NCBI RefSeq assembly: GCF_036516575.1
Contig: NZ_DATBTY010000003.1
Location: 1 to 64,000, forward strand
Direction of reading: 5' to 3'
Length of the DNA stretch: 64,000 nucleotides
Source: Cerasibacillus sp036516575
GTDB lineage: Bacteria; Bacillota; Bacilli; Bacillales; Amphibacillaceae
Under the pieces are notes generated by a model, which made no database searches, was not told the DNA's origin, and was given only the letters and a program-made list of their open reading frames with translations. Shown piece after piece: positions 57,801 to 64,000 of the stretch (the stretch's first letter is position 1; every line of letters starts with the position of its first letter). The translations under genes were made by a program, and so were the position numbers.

Positions 57801-57888
57801 GAATCATCACCGGTGAAGTAACTGTGCTCATTAGTAATAGAAATATCATAGCTAATGCTTGAAATTTCCTTATGCTTCGTTGTTTCAC
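48814..57888 (-). CDS. Giant LPXTG adhesin with SpaA and Cna_B repeats
   Basis: I take the GTG at 57888 (GAAGGGAG upstream) as start, giving about 3,024 aa; an ATG at 57957 is also open. The product has a signal peptide, a strongly acidic segment, an N-terminal adhesin domain (PADHSYGAGSTYTINIPD), five collagen-binding-like modules, six SpaA-like repeats (about 53150-54850), then 15 Cna_B-type units (about 49030-53135; 13 complete), and the sorting signal LPKTA, helix and RRRK tail. Cna_B units form Lys-Asn isopeptide bonds and make a stiff stalk, so the N-terminal adhesin is probably displayed far from the wall. One unit near 51430 is a fusion lacking its first strand. Confidence 0.92.
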   Translation of the reverse strand: MKQRSIRKFQALAMIFLLLMSTVTSPVMILAEGTMEHQQVVADEEAEESKLGNEEIEVQEESSEDLSESDLSPDESVSNGVEEKVETEKSNESISEDKIDIQNKQEEKQDIIDNVEKEEKQTLKTKEKHEKNQLKEVNRENDEEREVKEAVEIKENIITDVKLKQKLDDGTEQELLPGTEIIVEYPYNEFQVEILYEFALPADHSYGAGSTYTINIPDMFTVQPNPEPTELTSPDGTVFGHFILTKNGKIVITFNENIVGRKDISGHIKAESNFDKHYTGPAEGETLRFPVSGEESIDFPVKFIPSGSSIDKQGMPNKVYNTETITWTVDFNKNLNTIEDATLEDVTKGNHAFKEGSLRVFKLHINADGTIDESKTVEMENHGFGEEFPLHMGEIDSAYRVIYETEIPKTDKGEVYENDATLSGSNIDPANASATVSVKRGKPLDKKSVDYNNVSQTIKWEVKYNYDEKDIPQNKAKLKDIFGKNQEFVEGSLTVVEVEIDSKTGEEINTIEVSSDKYTVTHTDNGFDFQFNEKVDKGYKIIYQTRATERVNADGNVTNTISDEYENVIKGGQFISQGIFIKSHDGKPDYNKKETSWTILINRDEQQMKDVAFFDTLPKGFSPKNLHVTHDGIDWEEGKHYSYHYDEDSRKIEIEFNQELTKRVYITYVTEIDYDKVDSKGVKFTNKAQLEWIPENETIKITKEGTAEFDPDSFTKANGFKKGKYNPVTKEITWTIGVNYNKATLEDVVVEDFITGDQNFDINNVKVYDMILTGTANGFKKGEEIKGVDIKEIVGINDEPGFKVVLGDIATPYVIEYTTDLNEKLVDEKYDNIATVKSKNQEDNELKATVKPTHGGEYTKKNAEQDSDNPRIVHWNVNLNFTQSTVSNLSLTDTPSINQKLLKDTIKIYETTVTEKGITKNPEKLLNEGEHYTVTIEENDEGQETFTIDFIADKIDRAYVLEYDTYILYKGDGDISNEARFNAEETKDLETDHSFTQKIELSNVSGGINGEVGSLQVKKVDYDDKSVTLEGAIFELYDETGEVLLKTATTNEEGIATFKNLLYTNYILKEESAPEGYVVGIKDEQVVKVNEKITQLEVKNKKIKRHVQLKKIDGTDDIPLTGVVFQLYKDDILHSEHTTDKDGAIIVEDLEPGNYYFLEKTPQEYYQKNENKYDFSIEDKQTEIDKITVENELIPGKVTIKKVDFDHTDQPLSGAVFHIINEAKQLVDVITTDEKGEATSKDLRPGNYILKEIQAPYGYKLSSKAKDGIEFTINRSEKVETLALDTITNEVKTAKIKVVKMDAIHPSKKLAESKFKLTDEDGNEIETGITNNRGEIQFETELKPGTYYVEEIEAPEGYIKKDEKIIIEISLDDVHEGKIVTKEIKNDPFAEVILQKQDSETAYHRLAGAIFNVIDATSQEPIAGFTNLKTNQEGKISITGLPAGTYKLKEIEPPHGYKIQGDGLTESFTVSETVETTQSISVGPIHNDIVKGSVELTKIDGDTDKPLEGVEFTLEPIELKNDGTYEKTTHKTDENGHIFVDNLRPGKYKFKEVAPLPGYQPYWGTIEFEIELGPNKVVNVPNVKNYKLVDIPVTKKWNDQSNIDKRPAHIELQLYRSDNKQQPYKIEKISAEDNWSHIFTELDAVDKQGNKYEYTVQEAPIEGYKLESITGHAKDGFEIINVLTTTIEVEKYWEDDHNALKDRPSEITVELYQDEQLLKTDKIKAINDWTHEFINLPIYDVDGDKYKYTVKEKDISGYKQKNFETTDNGFKITNVRTGEKDIKVTKTWKDEENTAQRPNSISIELYQKLHDEKDFPEKSFKDKVIKPDQNGNWEHVFTDLPAFDENGKAYKYKIVEQPVPGYKSTITSNGDEVKITNVRTGLTTVEGKKTWKDDHNPDRPEEIEVMLERNDGETFTKKVTAEDDWKYSFTDLPKYDEEGIPYVYKVKENNVPKGYQSTVDGNDIINTRIGTTDIKVVKEWLDDHIADRPDEITVNLLQNGRPVDAATIYAKEGKWEYIFKDLPKYDENGKAYAYNIEEEPVKGYKTKSIETTENGDYKITNVRSEKTEIDITKEWLDTPETESRPESITVQLFQKDAEQNKLVDTVIIEPDTKDVWQHTFTDLEKYDEEGNIIKYIVKERNVPGYQPIVKAVGDKRPDHITVELFRSDNEQKAYRTAVIRATDDWKYTFDHLEMYDEEGLPYSYEVKELPVAGYKTKQEETSNGVKITNIREDKTSVEVTKQWNDNNKTDRRPEKVEVELYRSDNKNVPIKTAEINVNKDGEWKHIFTDLDAFDKDGVAYEYTVKEKSVDGYELESITGDMENGFVITNVLMTSIEVEKEWKDENSKDRPDFVVVELYRNNEYVTEAKVGALQDWKHIFENIVAFDEEGAAYTYTVKEKNIDGNYKLKGITGNAEDGFVMTNVRTGTVVVEGTKIWKDDNPQDRPGSIKINLLQNGVVVDTQVVTAEDDWTYSFTDLDKYDEEGVVYEYTVKEHDVPGYKSDVDGFDITNTRSEKKSIEVTKGWLDSESTKRPDTIIVHLLQNGEIIETVKLTKDEGWSYTFEDLEAYDKNGMAYEYTVEEQSIEGYDTIIDGFDITNLRVGKTEVSGTKTWLDDNSETRPESITVKLLQNGKEIDSQEVTADDDWEYSFTDLDEFDENGVAYKYAVEEETVKGYETIIDGYDLTNVRAGKTEVSGMKTWKDGNSKDRPESITVKLLQNDEEIDSQKVTAENNWEYIFTDLEAFDESGVAYTYSIKEESVKGYETTIDGYNLTNLRVGKTEVSGTKTWKDEDSKDRPESITVNLLQNGKKIDSQEVTSKDNWLYQFTDLEAYDENGVPYEYTVEEESVDGYETIIDGFDITNIRVGLIDVSGTKTWKNDTLADRPTSITVNLLANGKLVDSLEVTAEMNWQYNFSRLPAYDHEGKTIEYTVEEVEVPGYTSEINGFDITNTLIPIEPNEPGKHEDVNKENQKKPEEEVKTAEDNKTGTQLPKTATNMYNLIFVGTLIIVIGIVLALVRRRKINE

Positions 57889-57998
57889 ACTATATTTCTC
57901 CCTTCTTTTGTTTAGTTTTTTTATACTTACATCCCCATTTATTAATGATGTGCACATACTTTCTAATAATGGAGCTACTCTATAAATAATTTTTCCAT

Positions 57999-58027
57999 TC
58001 TATATCATAATGTTAAGAACTAAACAA
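57999..58027 (-). promoter_or_regulatory. Promoter of the giant adhesin gene
   Basis: On the minus strand TTGTTT (58022-58027) and TATAGA (57999-58004) are separated by 17 bases, leaving a leader of about 100 bases before the GTG start. Confidence 0.5.
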
Positions 58028-58110
58028 TTTATAAACACGTTCATAGTGTTATTAATGCTACGATGTTTATTAGTTAAAAGGAGAAATATATTGTGTAATC
58101 AACAACAAAA

Positions 58111-58143
58111 AAAACAAGAAGTATCACATTCACTTCTTGTTTT
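58111..58143 (-). terminator. Terminator after the second SARP-type regulator
   Basis: AAAACAAGAAGT (58111-58122) pairs perfectly with ACTTCTTGTTTT (58132-58143), overlapping the regulator stop codon, with a T-run next on the minus strand. Confidence 0.9.
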
Positions 58144-59260
58144 ACGTCTTTTCCTTCTTCCAATTATCATACCAATTTGATATATCAGCGTTTGGTGTTA
58201 CACCAAACTCTTTACTTAAATAATCTTTCAACAAGTTGTATTGCTGATGGACAAGAACTGTATGTTCTTCCTTTGCATAGATTTTCATTAGTGCAAGATG
58301 AGCCTCTTCTACATCTGGACGGTGTTCACTTATTTGGTTATACCAAAATTTTGCTTTTGACATGTTTTTACTATAATGGTAAGAGTTGGCTATTTCTAAA
58401 GCGGTTATCAACCATTGCTGTTCTAACCGATATTGGTCTGCTTCTGCCCACAAATAATTATAATCCTGTAAGTATGGTCCTTTATATTGCTTCATAACAT
58501 TTGTATAACGGTCAATCGTCATCTCATTAATAGCAGGAAGTGTCGCCAGCTCCTTTTCCCATTTTTCTACATCTAATACAACATTTTTAGTTTCAAGCAC
58601 ATAACCATCTGAAGAATTTTTTACTCTTATATGATTATGATAGGGGCTCAACGTTTTTCGAACATAATAAATAGTTGTATATAATAACGAATTCGCACGC
58701 TCAAGCTCAACATCTTGCCAAAGTAAATCGATTAATGTTGTTTTTCTGACTAGCTTGTCTTTATGATGTAGTAAGTATAGAAACAATTCCTCTGCTTTTT
58801 TTGTGCGCCACGTTATCGTTTCACTTTTGTCTCCGTTTATTTCAATAGCAAAATCACCAAGAACACGAATAGAAAGTGTTGTAAGAGTTCTGGTAGATGG
58901 TTGTTGTCTCCTTTCCACCCGTCTTATCGTTTCTTTTAATCGTTCTAATTGAACGGGCTTCATTAAATAATCTATAGCATTAAGTTCAAAAGCCTTTATA
59001 GCATATTCATCATAAGCTGTAACAAAAACAATTGTTTGTTCAGGTTTTTCTTCTAATATTTTTTCTGCTAATTCGATACCATTTATCTCTGGCAGATGAA
59101 TATCTAAAAAAACAATATCGACTTCTTGATTAACAATCTGATCCATGGCTTCCAATGGATTCGTATATTTCCCTAAGATATCTATGTTCTCTATTTTTCC
59201 GAGTTGAATTTCCATAAAATCCAAAGCCAATTGCTCATCATCAACAAGGATTGCTCTCAC
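58142..59260 (-). CDS. SARP/BTAD-type response regulator, second copy
   Basis: This regulator has the same plan as the copy at 42395-43534: receiver with Asp 53 (FLDIHLPEINGI) and Lys 101, winged helix (WRTKKAEELFLYLLHH) and BTAD-like domain, with the two sequences similar throughout. The GTG at 59260 (GGGAGGA upstream) gives 372 aa; 25 open codons upstream lack support. It precedes the giant adhesin on the same strand but is separated by a terminator. It probably controls that gene or its own neighbour; which kinase serves it is inference. Confidence 0.9.
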   Translation of the reverse strand: MRAILVDDEQLALDFMEIQLGKIENIDILGKYTNPLEAMDQIVNQEVDIVFLDIHLPEINGIELAEKILEEKPEQTIVFVTAYDEYAIKAFELNAIDYLMKPVQLERLKETIRRVERRQQPSTRTLTTLSIRVLGDFAIEINGDKSETITWRTKKAEELFLYLLHHKDKLVRKTTLIDLLWQDVELERANSLLYTTIYYVRKTLSPYHNHIRVKNSSDGYVLETKNVVLDVEKWEKELATLPAINEMTIDRYTNVMKQYKGPYLQDYNYLWAEADQYRLEQQWLITALEIANSYHYSKNMSKAKFWYNQISEHRPDVEEAHLALMKIYAKEEHTVLVHQQYNLLKDYLSKEFGVTPNADISNWYDNWKKEKT

Positions 59261-59370
59261 ATAATTTCCTCCCGCTGTTTTTGTAATAGTTAGACTTATA
59301 TAAAAATAAAAGTGATGGCAGAACCATTGTATCATATATATAAAAATATTATTAAACCTTATATTTCATT

Positions 59371-59406
59371 AGAAAAGCCCATTTTCTCTATAAAATGGGC
59401 TTTTCT
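59371..59406 (-). terminator. Terminator after the VanZ/RDD gene
   Basis: A perfect 15-base stem (59371-59385 with 59392-59406) carries A- and T-rich arms, so it can stop transcription from either side. Confidence 0.9.
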
Positions 59407-59439
59407 AGAACTTTATTTCGTCATATTATATTTAACCTT

Positions 59440-60558
59440 CTATTTATTAACTCTTTCCATTTCTATATTTGCATAATCATTAAAGAAAGGACGAGCTGCT
59501 TTTTTATACCACTTTACTATAATATGAAGGAATAGAATAAACCAAATAAGGAACGAGCTAAGTACTAAAAGAATACCTAGCAAAATAACCAACACATCTT
59601 CACTCGGATACTGTAAAATACTATTTGCTAACTGACTATATAAATACGGTAATACTATAATTAGATACCGATTCATTAAAGACGAAAATAATTTAGGCTT
59701 TTGTTTTATCCGAACACGTAAGATTAATCCACCAATAGTAAAGCCGTTGGAAAACAGTGGTATAACAACCATTGTTAATAAAAGCATTAAGCTAAATACG
59801 ATTATACTTATTAATGCTGGTCCATCATTAGTAGTAAACAATCCCGTTACAAATTTACTAATAGAAATATTAATAAATAATTCTATCACTTGTATGCCAT
59901 ATGTGGCGTGCTTATCACTCTGATGTTTAATATCCACTTCACGAATTCTACTTTTTGACGGAATAAAGAATAGAATCATCGGCGCTATAAAGAAACCTAT
60001 TGTTGCTCCTAATGTGTTCATTATTAAATCATCTACATCAAATAAACGGTATGGACATTCAAAGTAGCCAAATAAAGCCGTTCTCTGTGTGATTTCAAAA
60101 AATAAGGAAACAAGAAAACCAATCATTACAGCATAAAACCATTTACTTTTCTTCACAAAATAATATCTTAAATACACGCCTAGCGGTAGTAACAAAAGAA
60201 TGTTAAACACCACTTGATAAACACTTGGTGCTCGTAACAAAACATGATAACTCGCTAAGGAACTCCAAATGATACCTGTTTCACGTTCAATATCATGGAT
60301 AAATTGAAACGGCTTAAGTTGTGAATATACAGTATTTGCCATATCTGCACAATTGTTGCGCACATCTGGTATTGGTAAAACAACTAAAAAGTAAGCAGTC
60401 ATTAAATAAAATAAAAAACTGACTAAAACGAATGAACGCCAGAAGTTAAAATAACCATGTTTACGATATTGATATATAATCCACGGTGTTGCTAAAGCAC
60501 TTGATAACAATAAAAACACCGCTAATGAAGTAAAAACAGAAAATAAGTGAATGGACAT
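59440..60558 (-). CDS. VanZ/RDD family membrane protein
   Basis: This 372-residue protein has an N-terminal VanZ-like region (NILLLLPLGVYLRY, FFEITQRTALFG, and FDVDDLIMNTLGATIGF, the family's hallmark phrase) and a C-terminal RDD-like membrane region (about 225-360, with GGLILRVRI). VanZ proteins raise teicoplanin resistance in enterococci by an unknown route; most relatives have no known role. Its ATG at 60558 is preceded by AGGAGA. It lies at the outer edge of the adhesin island but has its own terminator, so the link to adhesins is only positional. Confidence 0.85.
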   Translation of the reverse strand: MSIHLFSVFTSLAVFLLLSSALATPWIIYQYRKHGYFNFWRSFVLVSFLFYLMTAYFLVVLPIPDVRNNCADMANTVYSQLKPFQFIHDIERETGIIWSSLASYHVLLRAPSVYQVVFNILLLLPLGVYLRYYFVKKSKWFYAVMIGFLVSLFFEITQRTALFGYFECPYRLFDVDDLIMNTLGATIGFFIAPMILFFIPSKSRIREVDIKHQSDKHATYGIQVIELFINISISKFVTGLFTTNDGPALISIIVFSLMLLLTMVVIPLFSNGFTIGGLILRVRIKQKPKLFSSLMNRYLIIVLPYLYSQLANSILQYPSEDVLVILLGILLVLSSFLIWFILFLHIIVKWYKKAARPFFNDYANIEMERVNK

Positions 60559-60894
60559 ACCACTTCTCCTTTAATTCTACAATCAACTCGACTCATATAA
60601 TTCCTAACGATAGACATTATAGAACAAATTAATACCAAAGTTAAGCTTAAGTTAGGCAAATGAAGACGAATATGATAGACAAAGAAAGTGATATTAAATG
60701 TAAAATATAAGATTTACTAAAAAACAACATCATGAGCGATATACTTTTAACGTCACTTATAATATGATATTCATATTTGTTCATCATTACTCGAGTAAGA
60801 AGTTATTGTAACTGAATACTAATATGACAACTGCATAAACTGAAAAAGAACAGTTATTGAATGATATCTAATTTTAAAACAAGGAGATGTTAAA
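60559..60894. other. Divergent intergenic region, VanZ/RDD gene and sspH
   Basis: This 336-base region holds no gene. It must contain the promoters of the VanZ/RDD gene and of sspH. A TGAATA near 60813 and a CATAAA near 60835 recall forespore sigma-factor boxes, but the spacing is shorter than usual, so I do not call a promoter. Confidence 0.5.
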
Positions 60895-61074
60895 ATGAAC
60901 CGGAATCGAGCCATTGAAATTTCAGAGTCGCCAGATCTAAAACATGTCACATATCAAGGAAAACGTGTCTATATCCAGCATGTTCATGAATCAAATGATA
61001 TCGCAAGGGTGTATCTACTGGATGATCCGACTGAAGAGTTTGATGTGCAACTTAATCAATTAGAAGAGCGATAA
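60895..61074 (+). CDS. sspH: Small acid-soluble spore protein, H-type
   Basis: This 59-residue protein matches SspH of Bacillus, a minor protein of the spore core, in length and in phrases: NRNRAIEISESPDLKHV, then VYIQHVHESNDIARVYLLD and a short acidic end. AAGGAG is 7 bases ahead of the ATG. It is expected to be made only in the forespore. It is convergent with the next gene, ending 9 bases away from it. Confidence 0.9.
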   Translation: MNRNRAIEISESPDLKHVTYQGKRVYIQHVHESNDIARVYLLDDPTEEFDVQLNQLEER

Positions 61075-61083
61075 GCCTGTCTC

Positions 61084-61371
61084 TTAGAGGCTATCTTGAT
61101 GTGTTTTAAAGGAGTCGATAAATGCTTGTGGTGTTTGATAGACATGATACGAATAAACCCCTCTAATGGTATGTAAATAAAGGAGGCCACCTTTATTGCC
61201 TAATGCGTAATAGGACATGTCTAACACATCTTGAATCGGAAATGTGTGATGTTTCGTTTCAATACGGTCAGTATATAAACGGATTTCGCGCATTTCTTCC
61301 CGTTGAACTTGTTTGACACTCGATACATCGCGTTGAACTTTGGCATATGGTTGAACAGCTAATAATGTCAC
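61084..61371 (-). CDS. Small conserved-looking protein of unknown function
   Basis: This 95-residue protein has no signal peptide or membrane helix. Its middle (EIRLYTDRIETKHHTFPIQDVLDMSYY) and end (GLLYLHTIRGVYSYHVY) suggest a small beta-rich, PH-like fold. I do not recognise a named family. It starts at GTG with GGAGGA upstream. Confidence 0.7.
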   Translation of the reverse strand: MTLLAVQPYAKVQRDVSSVKQVQREEMREIRLYTDRIETKHHTFPIQDVLDMSYYALGNKGGLLYLHTIRGVYSYHVYQTPQAFIDSFKTHQDSL

Positions 61372-61476
61372 TTAAGATTCCTCCAAATCCTTTATACCAC
61401 GTGTACGTCAATGGATGGTAAAAAGTTTCAAAAAATGATAGATGCCCATTCCATTACTAGCGAAATGGGCGATTGA

Positions 61477-61914
61477 TTAGACGCGGTGTAAATCAGGTCG
61501 CCACTTTTTGATTTCTTTTTTTATGTCATTGGGACTCATATTCATCTCTGCTGCGCGATTAGCTAAGTCAGCAAATTCTTCATCTGATGCAAAGCGTAGG
61601 GCGATTAATTGTTGTACTGTTAAACGGGAATCGATTCGTTTTCCTGTTATCATGTAGTAGCGCATTTGCTCTTCTAAGCGGATGATGCGATCTTGTGTTT
61701 TCAGTGGATTACGCCTTGCCAGAAAACCAGCTAGAAATGACATGATGACAAGTCCGATTAAAATGAACACAGACACGGTCATCTCTCCAGCACGGACTGA
61801 CTGAACAGTAAATACAACCGTTAAAATAATCGTGAGTAAACTAACGGGTAACCATACGAAATGCTGGACAGGGTCATAACGGACATGTTTTTCATAGTTT
61901 TGATCTTGTTTCAC
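61477..61914 (-). CDS. DUF6526-like membrane protein
   Basis: This 145-residue protein has two membrane helices (about 19-38 and 47-66) followed by a cytoplasmic helical part with QDRIIRLEEQMRYYMITGK, LIALRFASDEEF and NDIKKEIKKWRPDLHRV. These phrases fit the DUF6526 family as I recall it; function is unknown. GAGGAGG is 8 bases ahead of the GTG start. A weak hairpin lies just after the gene. Confidence 0.75.
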   Translation of the reverse strand: MKQDQNYEKHVRYDPVQHFVWLPVSLLTIILTVVFTVQSVRAGEMTVSVFILIGLVIMSFLAGFLARRNPLKTQDRIIRLEEQMRYYMITGKRIDSRLTVQQLIALRFASDEEFADLANRAAEMNMSPNDIKKEIKKWRPDLHRV

Positions 61915-62031
61915 TCTCCTAGCCTCCTCTAAACTTCCTTTTCAGCATAGAATGAAATACCCCATACACTATATACTATTCCATCGTTAATAGATGGTAC
62001 TCAAGGTAAGTGGGGTACTTGGTAGCTCCTT

Positions 62032-62631
62032 TTACGCGTATCGATATATCTTAAATTTACCACGTTTGCCGTGATTCGCCTCAGGTACACGAACTTTATT
62101 AATCAGGCGGAAAGGTGTCTTTTGTTTTAGAAACTGCTTATACTCTGGTAACGGATAATAGAGAATGAGGTCCATAGGGCGATCATGTCTTTTAAGTGAT
62201 GTCATGATATTGTGGACAACTTTCTGAAATATTTTTACAGAAAAAGGATTGAAAAAGTAGAAACAGTTTTCCGTCTCTTCAATTTCATACATTTCTGCAA
62301 GTCCATACTCCAAATCGAGTGGTGCCATGATATGTTCGCGACCACGTCGATAAGATGCTTCATTATCCAGTGCTTCTTCAAATGTTTTATCATTATTTTC
62401 AACACCTGTCACAGGAACCTGAAAACGGTGATGAATATAAAATGAAACACGCCCACGCCCACAACCGAAATCAACGACTTCATCATCTTCCTCTAAACGA
62501 TATGCTTGAAACAGCTTTTCTAGTGCGACGTATGGTGTCGGTTCATAACGATTATACGGCACATTGCCACGCCATTCGCGGATTCCGTCTGTCCGAATCC
62601 CCAATAACTGATCAAACTTTCTCTCAACCAC
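62032..62631 (-). CDS. Class I SAM-dependent methyltransferase
   Basis: This 199-residue enzyme has the SAM-binding motif I VDFGCGRGR (about 53-61) and the acidic motif II GVENND (about 76-81); a C-terminal ILYYPLPEYKQFL takes the place of motif IV and beyond. The substrate cannot be told from sequence. The GTG start follows AGGGGAAG. It stands alone between short intergenic regions. Confidence 0.88.
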   Translation of the reverse strand: MVERKFDQLLGIRTDGIREWRGNVPYNRYEPTPYVALEKLFQAYRLEEDDEVVDFGCGRGRVSFYIHHRFQVPVTGVENNDKTFEEALDNEASYRRGREHIMAPLDLEYGLAEMYEIEETENCFYFFNPFSVKIFQKVVHNIMTSLKRHDRPMDLILYYPLPEYKQFLKQKTPFRLINKVRVPEANHGKRGKFKIYRYA

Positions 62632-62737
62632 TTTCTTCTTCCCCTATTCTTGATGTTCTTTATTTTTCATAGTTATAAATCTACTATCTAATCCCCTATC
62701 ATACTATTAAGAAAAAAGAATACAAGTACATATGATA

Positions 62738-62774
62738 AAAACAGCCTCACTCCAATAATGAAATGAGGCTGTTT
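62738..62774. terminator. Terminator between methyltransferase and BCCT genes
   Basis: AAACAGCCTCA pairs with TGAGGCTGTTT (second arm 62764-62774). A- and T-rich arms make it usable on both strands; on the minus strand it follows the BCCT gene. Confidence 0.85.
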
Positions 62775-62780
62775 AATATG

Positions 62781-64000
62781 TTAATCCATTTTGTTCGCTT
62801 CTTTTTCTAGACGTTTAAAACGTCGTAAGTCCGATTTCTTTATCGGTAATAATTCTCTTTTTAGTAATTTGACAATCGCAATTATAAGTATGAGCAAAAT
62901 AGCCGTAAATGGTAATGCAGAGATGAGTGATGCCGTTTGTAGTGCCTCTAAACCGCCTGCATAGAGTAGGACAGCAGCAATCGCTGACACGAGCACACCC
63001 CAAACAATTTTTGCAACAAGTGGGGGATTTAAACTTCCATACGATGTCATGCTCGATAAAATATACGTTGCTGAATCAGCCGACGTAATCAAGAATGTAA
63101 AAATAAGTAATACGGCTAAGACATTAAGTACCGGTGTAAATGGAACATGCTCAAATGTTTGGAATAACGCCTGTGTTAAATCGGCGTCTACTGCTTGAGC
63201 GATCTGTGTTCCTTGATTTAAATCATTCCACAGTGCCGTACCACCAAAGACAGCAATCCATAAACAGGCTATTAGTGGCGGTACAATCATGACTCCGAAA
63301 ATAAATTCACGGATTGTTCTTCCCTTCGACACACGTGCGACAAAGGCTCCTACAAACGGAGACCACGCAATTGCCCATGCCCAATAGAAAATTGTCCAAT
63401 CACGAACCCAATGACCACCAACATAAGGTTCTAACCTTAAACTATAAGAAACGAAACTATTGATATAATCACCAATAGCTAATGTGAATGTTTCTAAAAT
63501 GAAAACGGTTGGGCCAGTAAAAAATACAAATAACAATAATCCTAGAGCAAGTCCAAGATTTAAATTACTGAGGAATCGGATCCCCTTATTAAGCCCTGTT
63601 GTTGCGGATAACATATATGCTAAGAAGACAGTGAGAATCAGCACCATTTGAACCGTAATCGATTGGTTGGTACCAAAGACGGCAGTTAGTCCCCCGTTCA
63701 TTTGCATAACACCTAAACCGATAGATGTTGCCACACCCATACCGTCGATATAACAGCTAATGAATCGATTGTATGTTTAACACCTGGACGCTTTCCAGTA
63801 ACGGGTTCTAAAGCTGTTGATACGAGACCGTCTTTGCTTTTTTTAAACTGGAGAAATCCGATGACCAAACCGACAATCGCAAAGACTGACCATTGGCTAA
63901 TGCCCCAGTGAAAAAAGGAGTAACCCATGGCAACGCGAGCAGCTTGTTCCGTTTCTGCTTCAATGCCTGCAAACGGGGTATTAAAGAAATGACTCATTGG
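62781..64000 (-). pseudogene. BCCT (glycine betaine/choline) transporter, frameshifted, partial
   Basis: The sequence encodes the central and C-terminal part of a betaine/carnitine/choline transporter, with the sodium/betaine-site phrase YWAWAIAWSPFVGAF and many membrane helices. The reading frame breaks near 63735: one frame reads AVISTVW and then stops after 7 more codons, while the next frame continues with GVATSIGLGVMQMNGGL, the expected sequence. A single missing base explains it. The gene starts outside the window. It could be a real pseudogene or a sequencing error. Confidence 0.85.

Noticed and set aside
61956..62015. ACCCCA/TGGGGT pairing between two small genes as a terminator
   Set aside because: The arms are short and far apart with no T-run; support is too weak.
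1..64000. rRNA, tRNA, CRISPR arrays, prophage or an origin of replication
   Set aside because: I found no convincing sequence for any of these in the window.

Overview
The window reads as chromosomal DNA of an endospore-forming, low-GC Bacillaceae (Oceanobacillus/Gracilibacillus/Virgibacillus-like; genus inferred only). The evidence is AGGAGG-type ribosome sites, frequent GTG/TTG starts, spore genes (spoVR, prkA, yhbH, sspH), a CIRCE element, a Pho box of Bacillus type, and Gram-positive cell-wall anchoring signals. I saw no rRNA, tRNA or CRISPR array.

Layout. 0-4.2 kb: phosphate uptake operon pstSCAB on the minus strand behind a four-hexamer Pho box. 4.4-7.6 kb: a plus-strand WxL surface-protein cluster (two WxL proteins and a DUF916-type partner). 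7.6-16.4 kb: housekeeping genes, namely a sodium symporter, a chemoreceptor, heme O synthase ctaB, bioY-bioB with a BirA-like operator, and htpG under CIRCE. 16.5-18.6 kb: an IS200/IS605 remnant, a DUF2089 protein and a secreted-protein/small-membrane-protein pair that could be a toxin and immunity pair. 18.6-25.1 kb: an MFS permease, a YwnF-like protein, a TraB-family protein, a cyclophilin lipoprotein and spoVR. 25.6-31.6 kb: yhbH and prkA, separated by a MinJ-like PDZ membrane protein, a DegU-like regulator with a degenerate receiver, and an unknown membrane protein.

31.7-60.6 kb is the most distinctive part: a surface-adhesin and pilus island. A plus-strand 7TM hybrid sensor with two separate histidine-kinase modules faces a minus-strand series: a VanZ/RDD membrane protein, a response regulator with a SARP/BTAD-type output, a roughly 3,020-residue LPXTG adhesin with 6 SpaA-like and 15 Cna_B-like repeats, a 1,637-residue paralogue that lacks an LPXTG motif, a second SARP-type regulator, a pilus tip-type protein, a major pilin and two class C sortases. 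The likely logic (inference) is that the sensor signals to the two regulators, which control adhesin and pilus genes whose products the sortases polymerise.

60.6-64 kb holds sspH, two small conserved genes, a methyltransferase and a frameshifted BCCT transporter that runs off the window.

Most genes are followed by strong hairpin terminators, so transcription units are short. Several start sites were set by ribosome-site spacing and differ from the longest possible reading frame.
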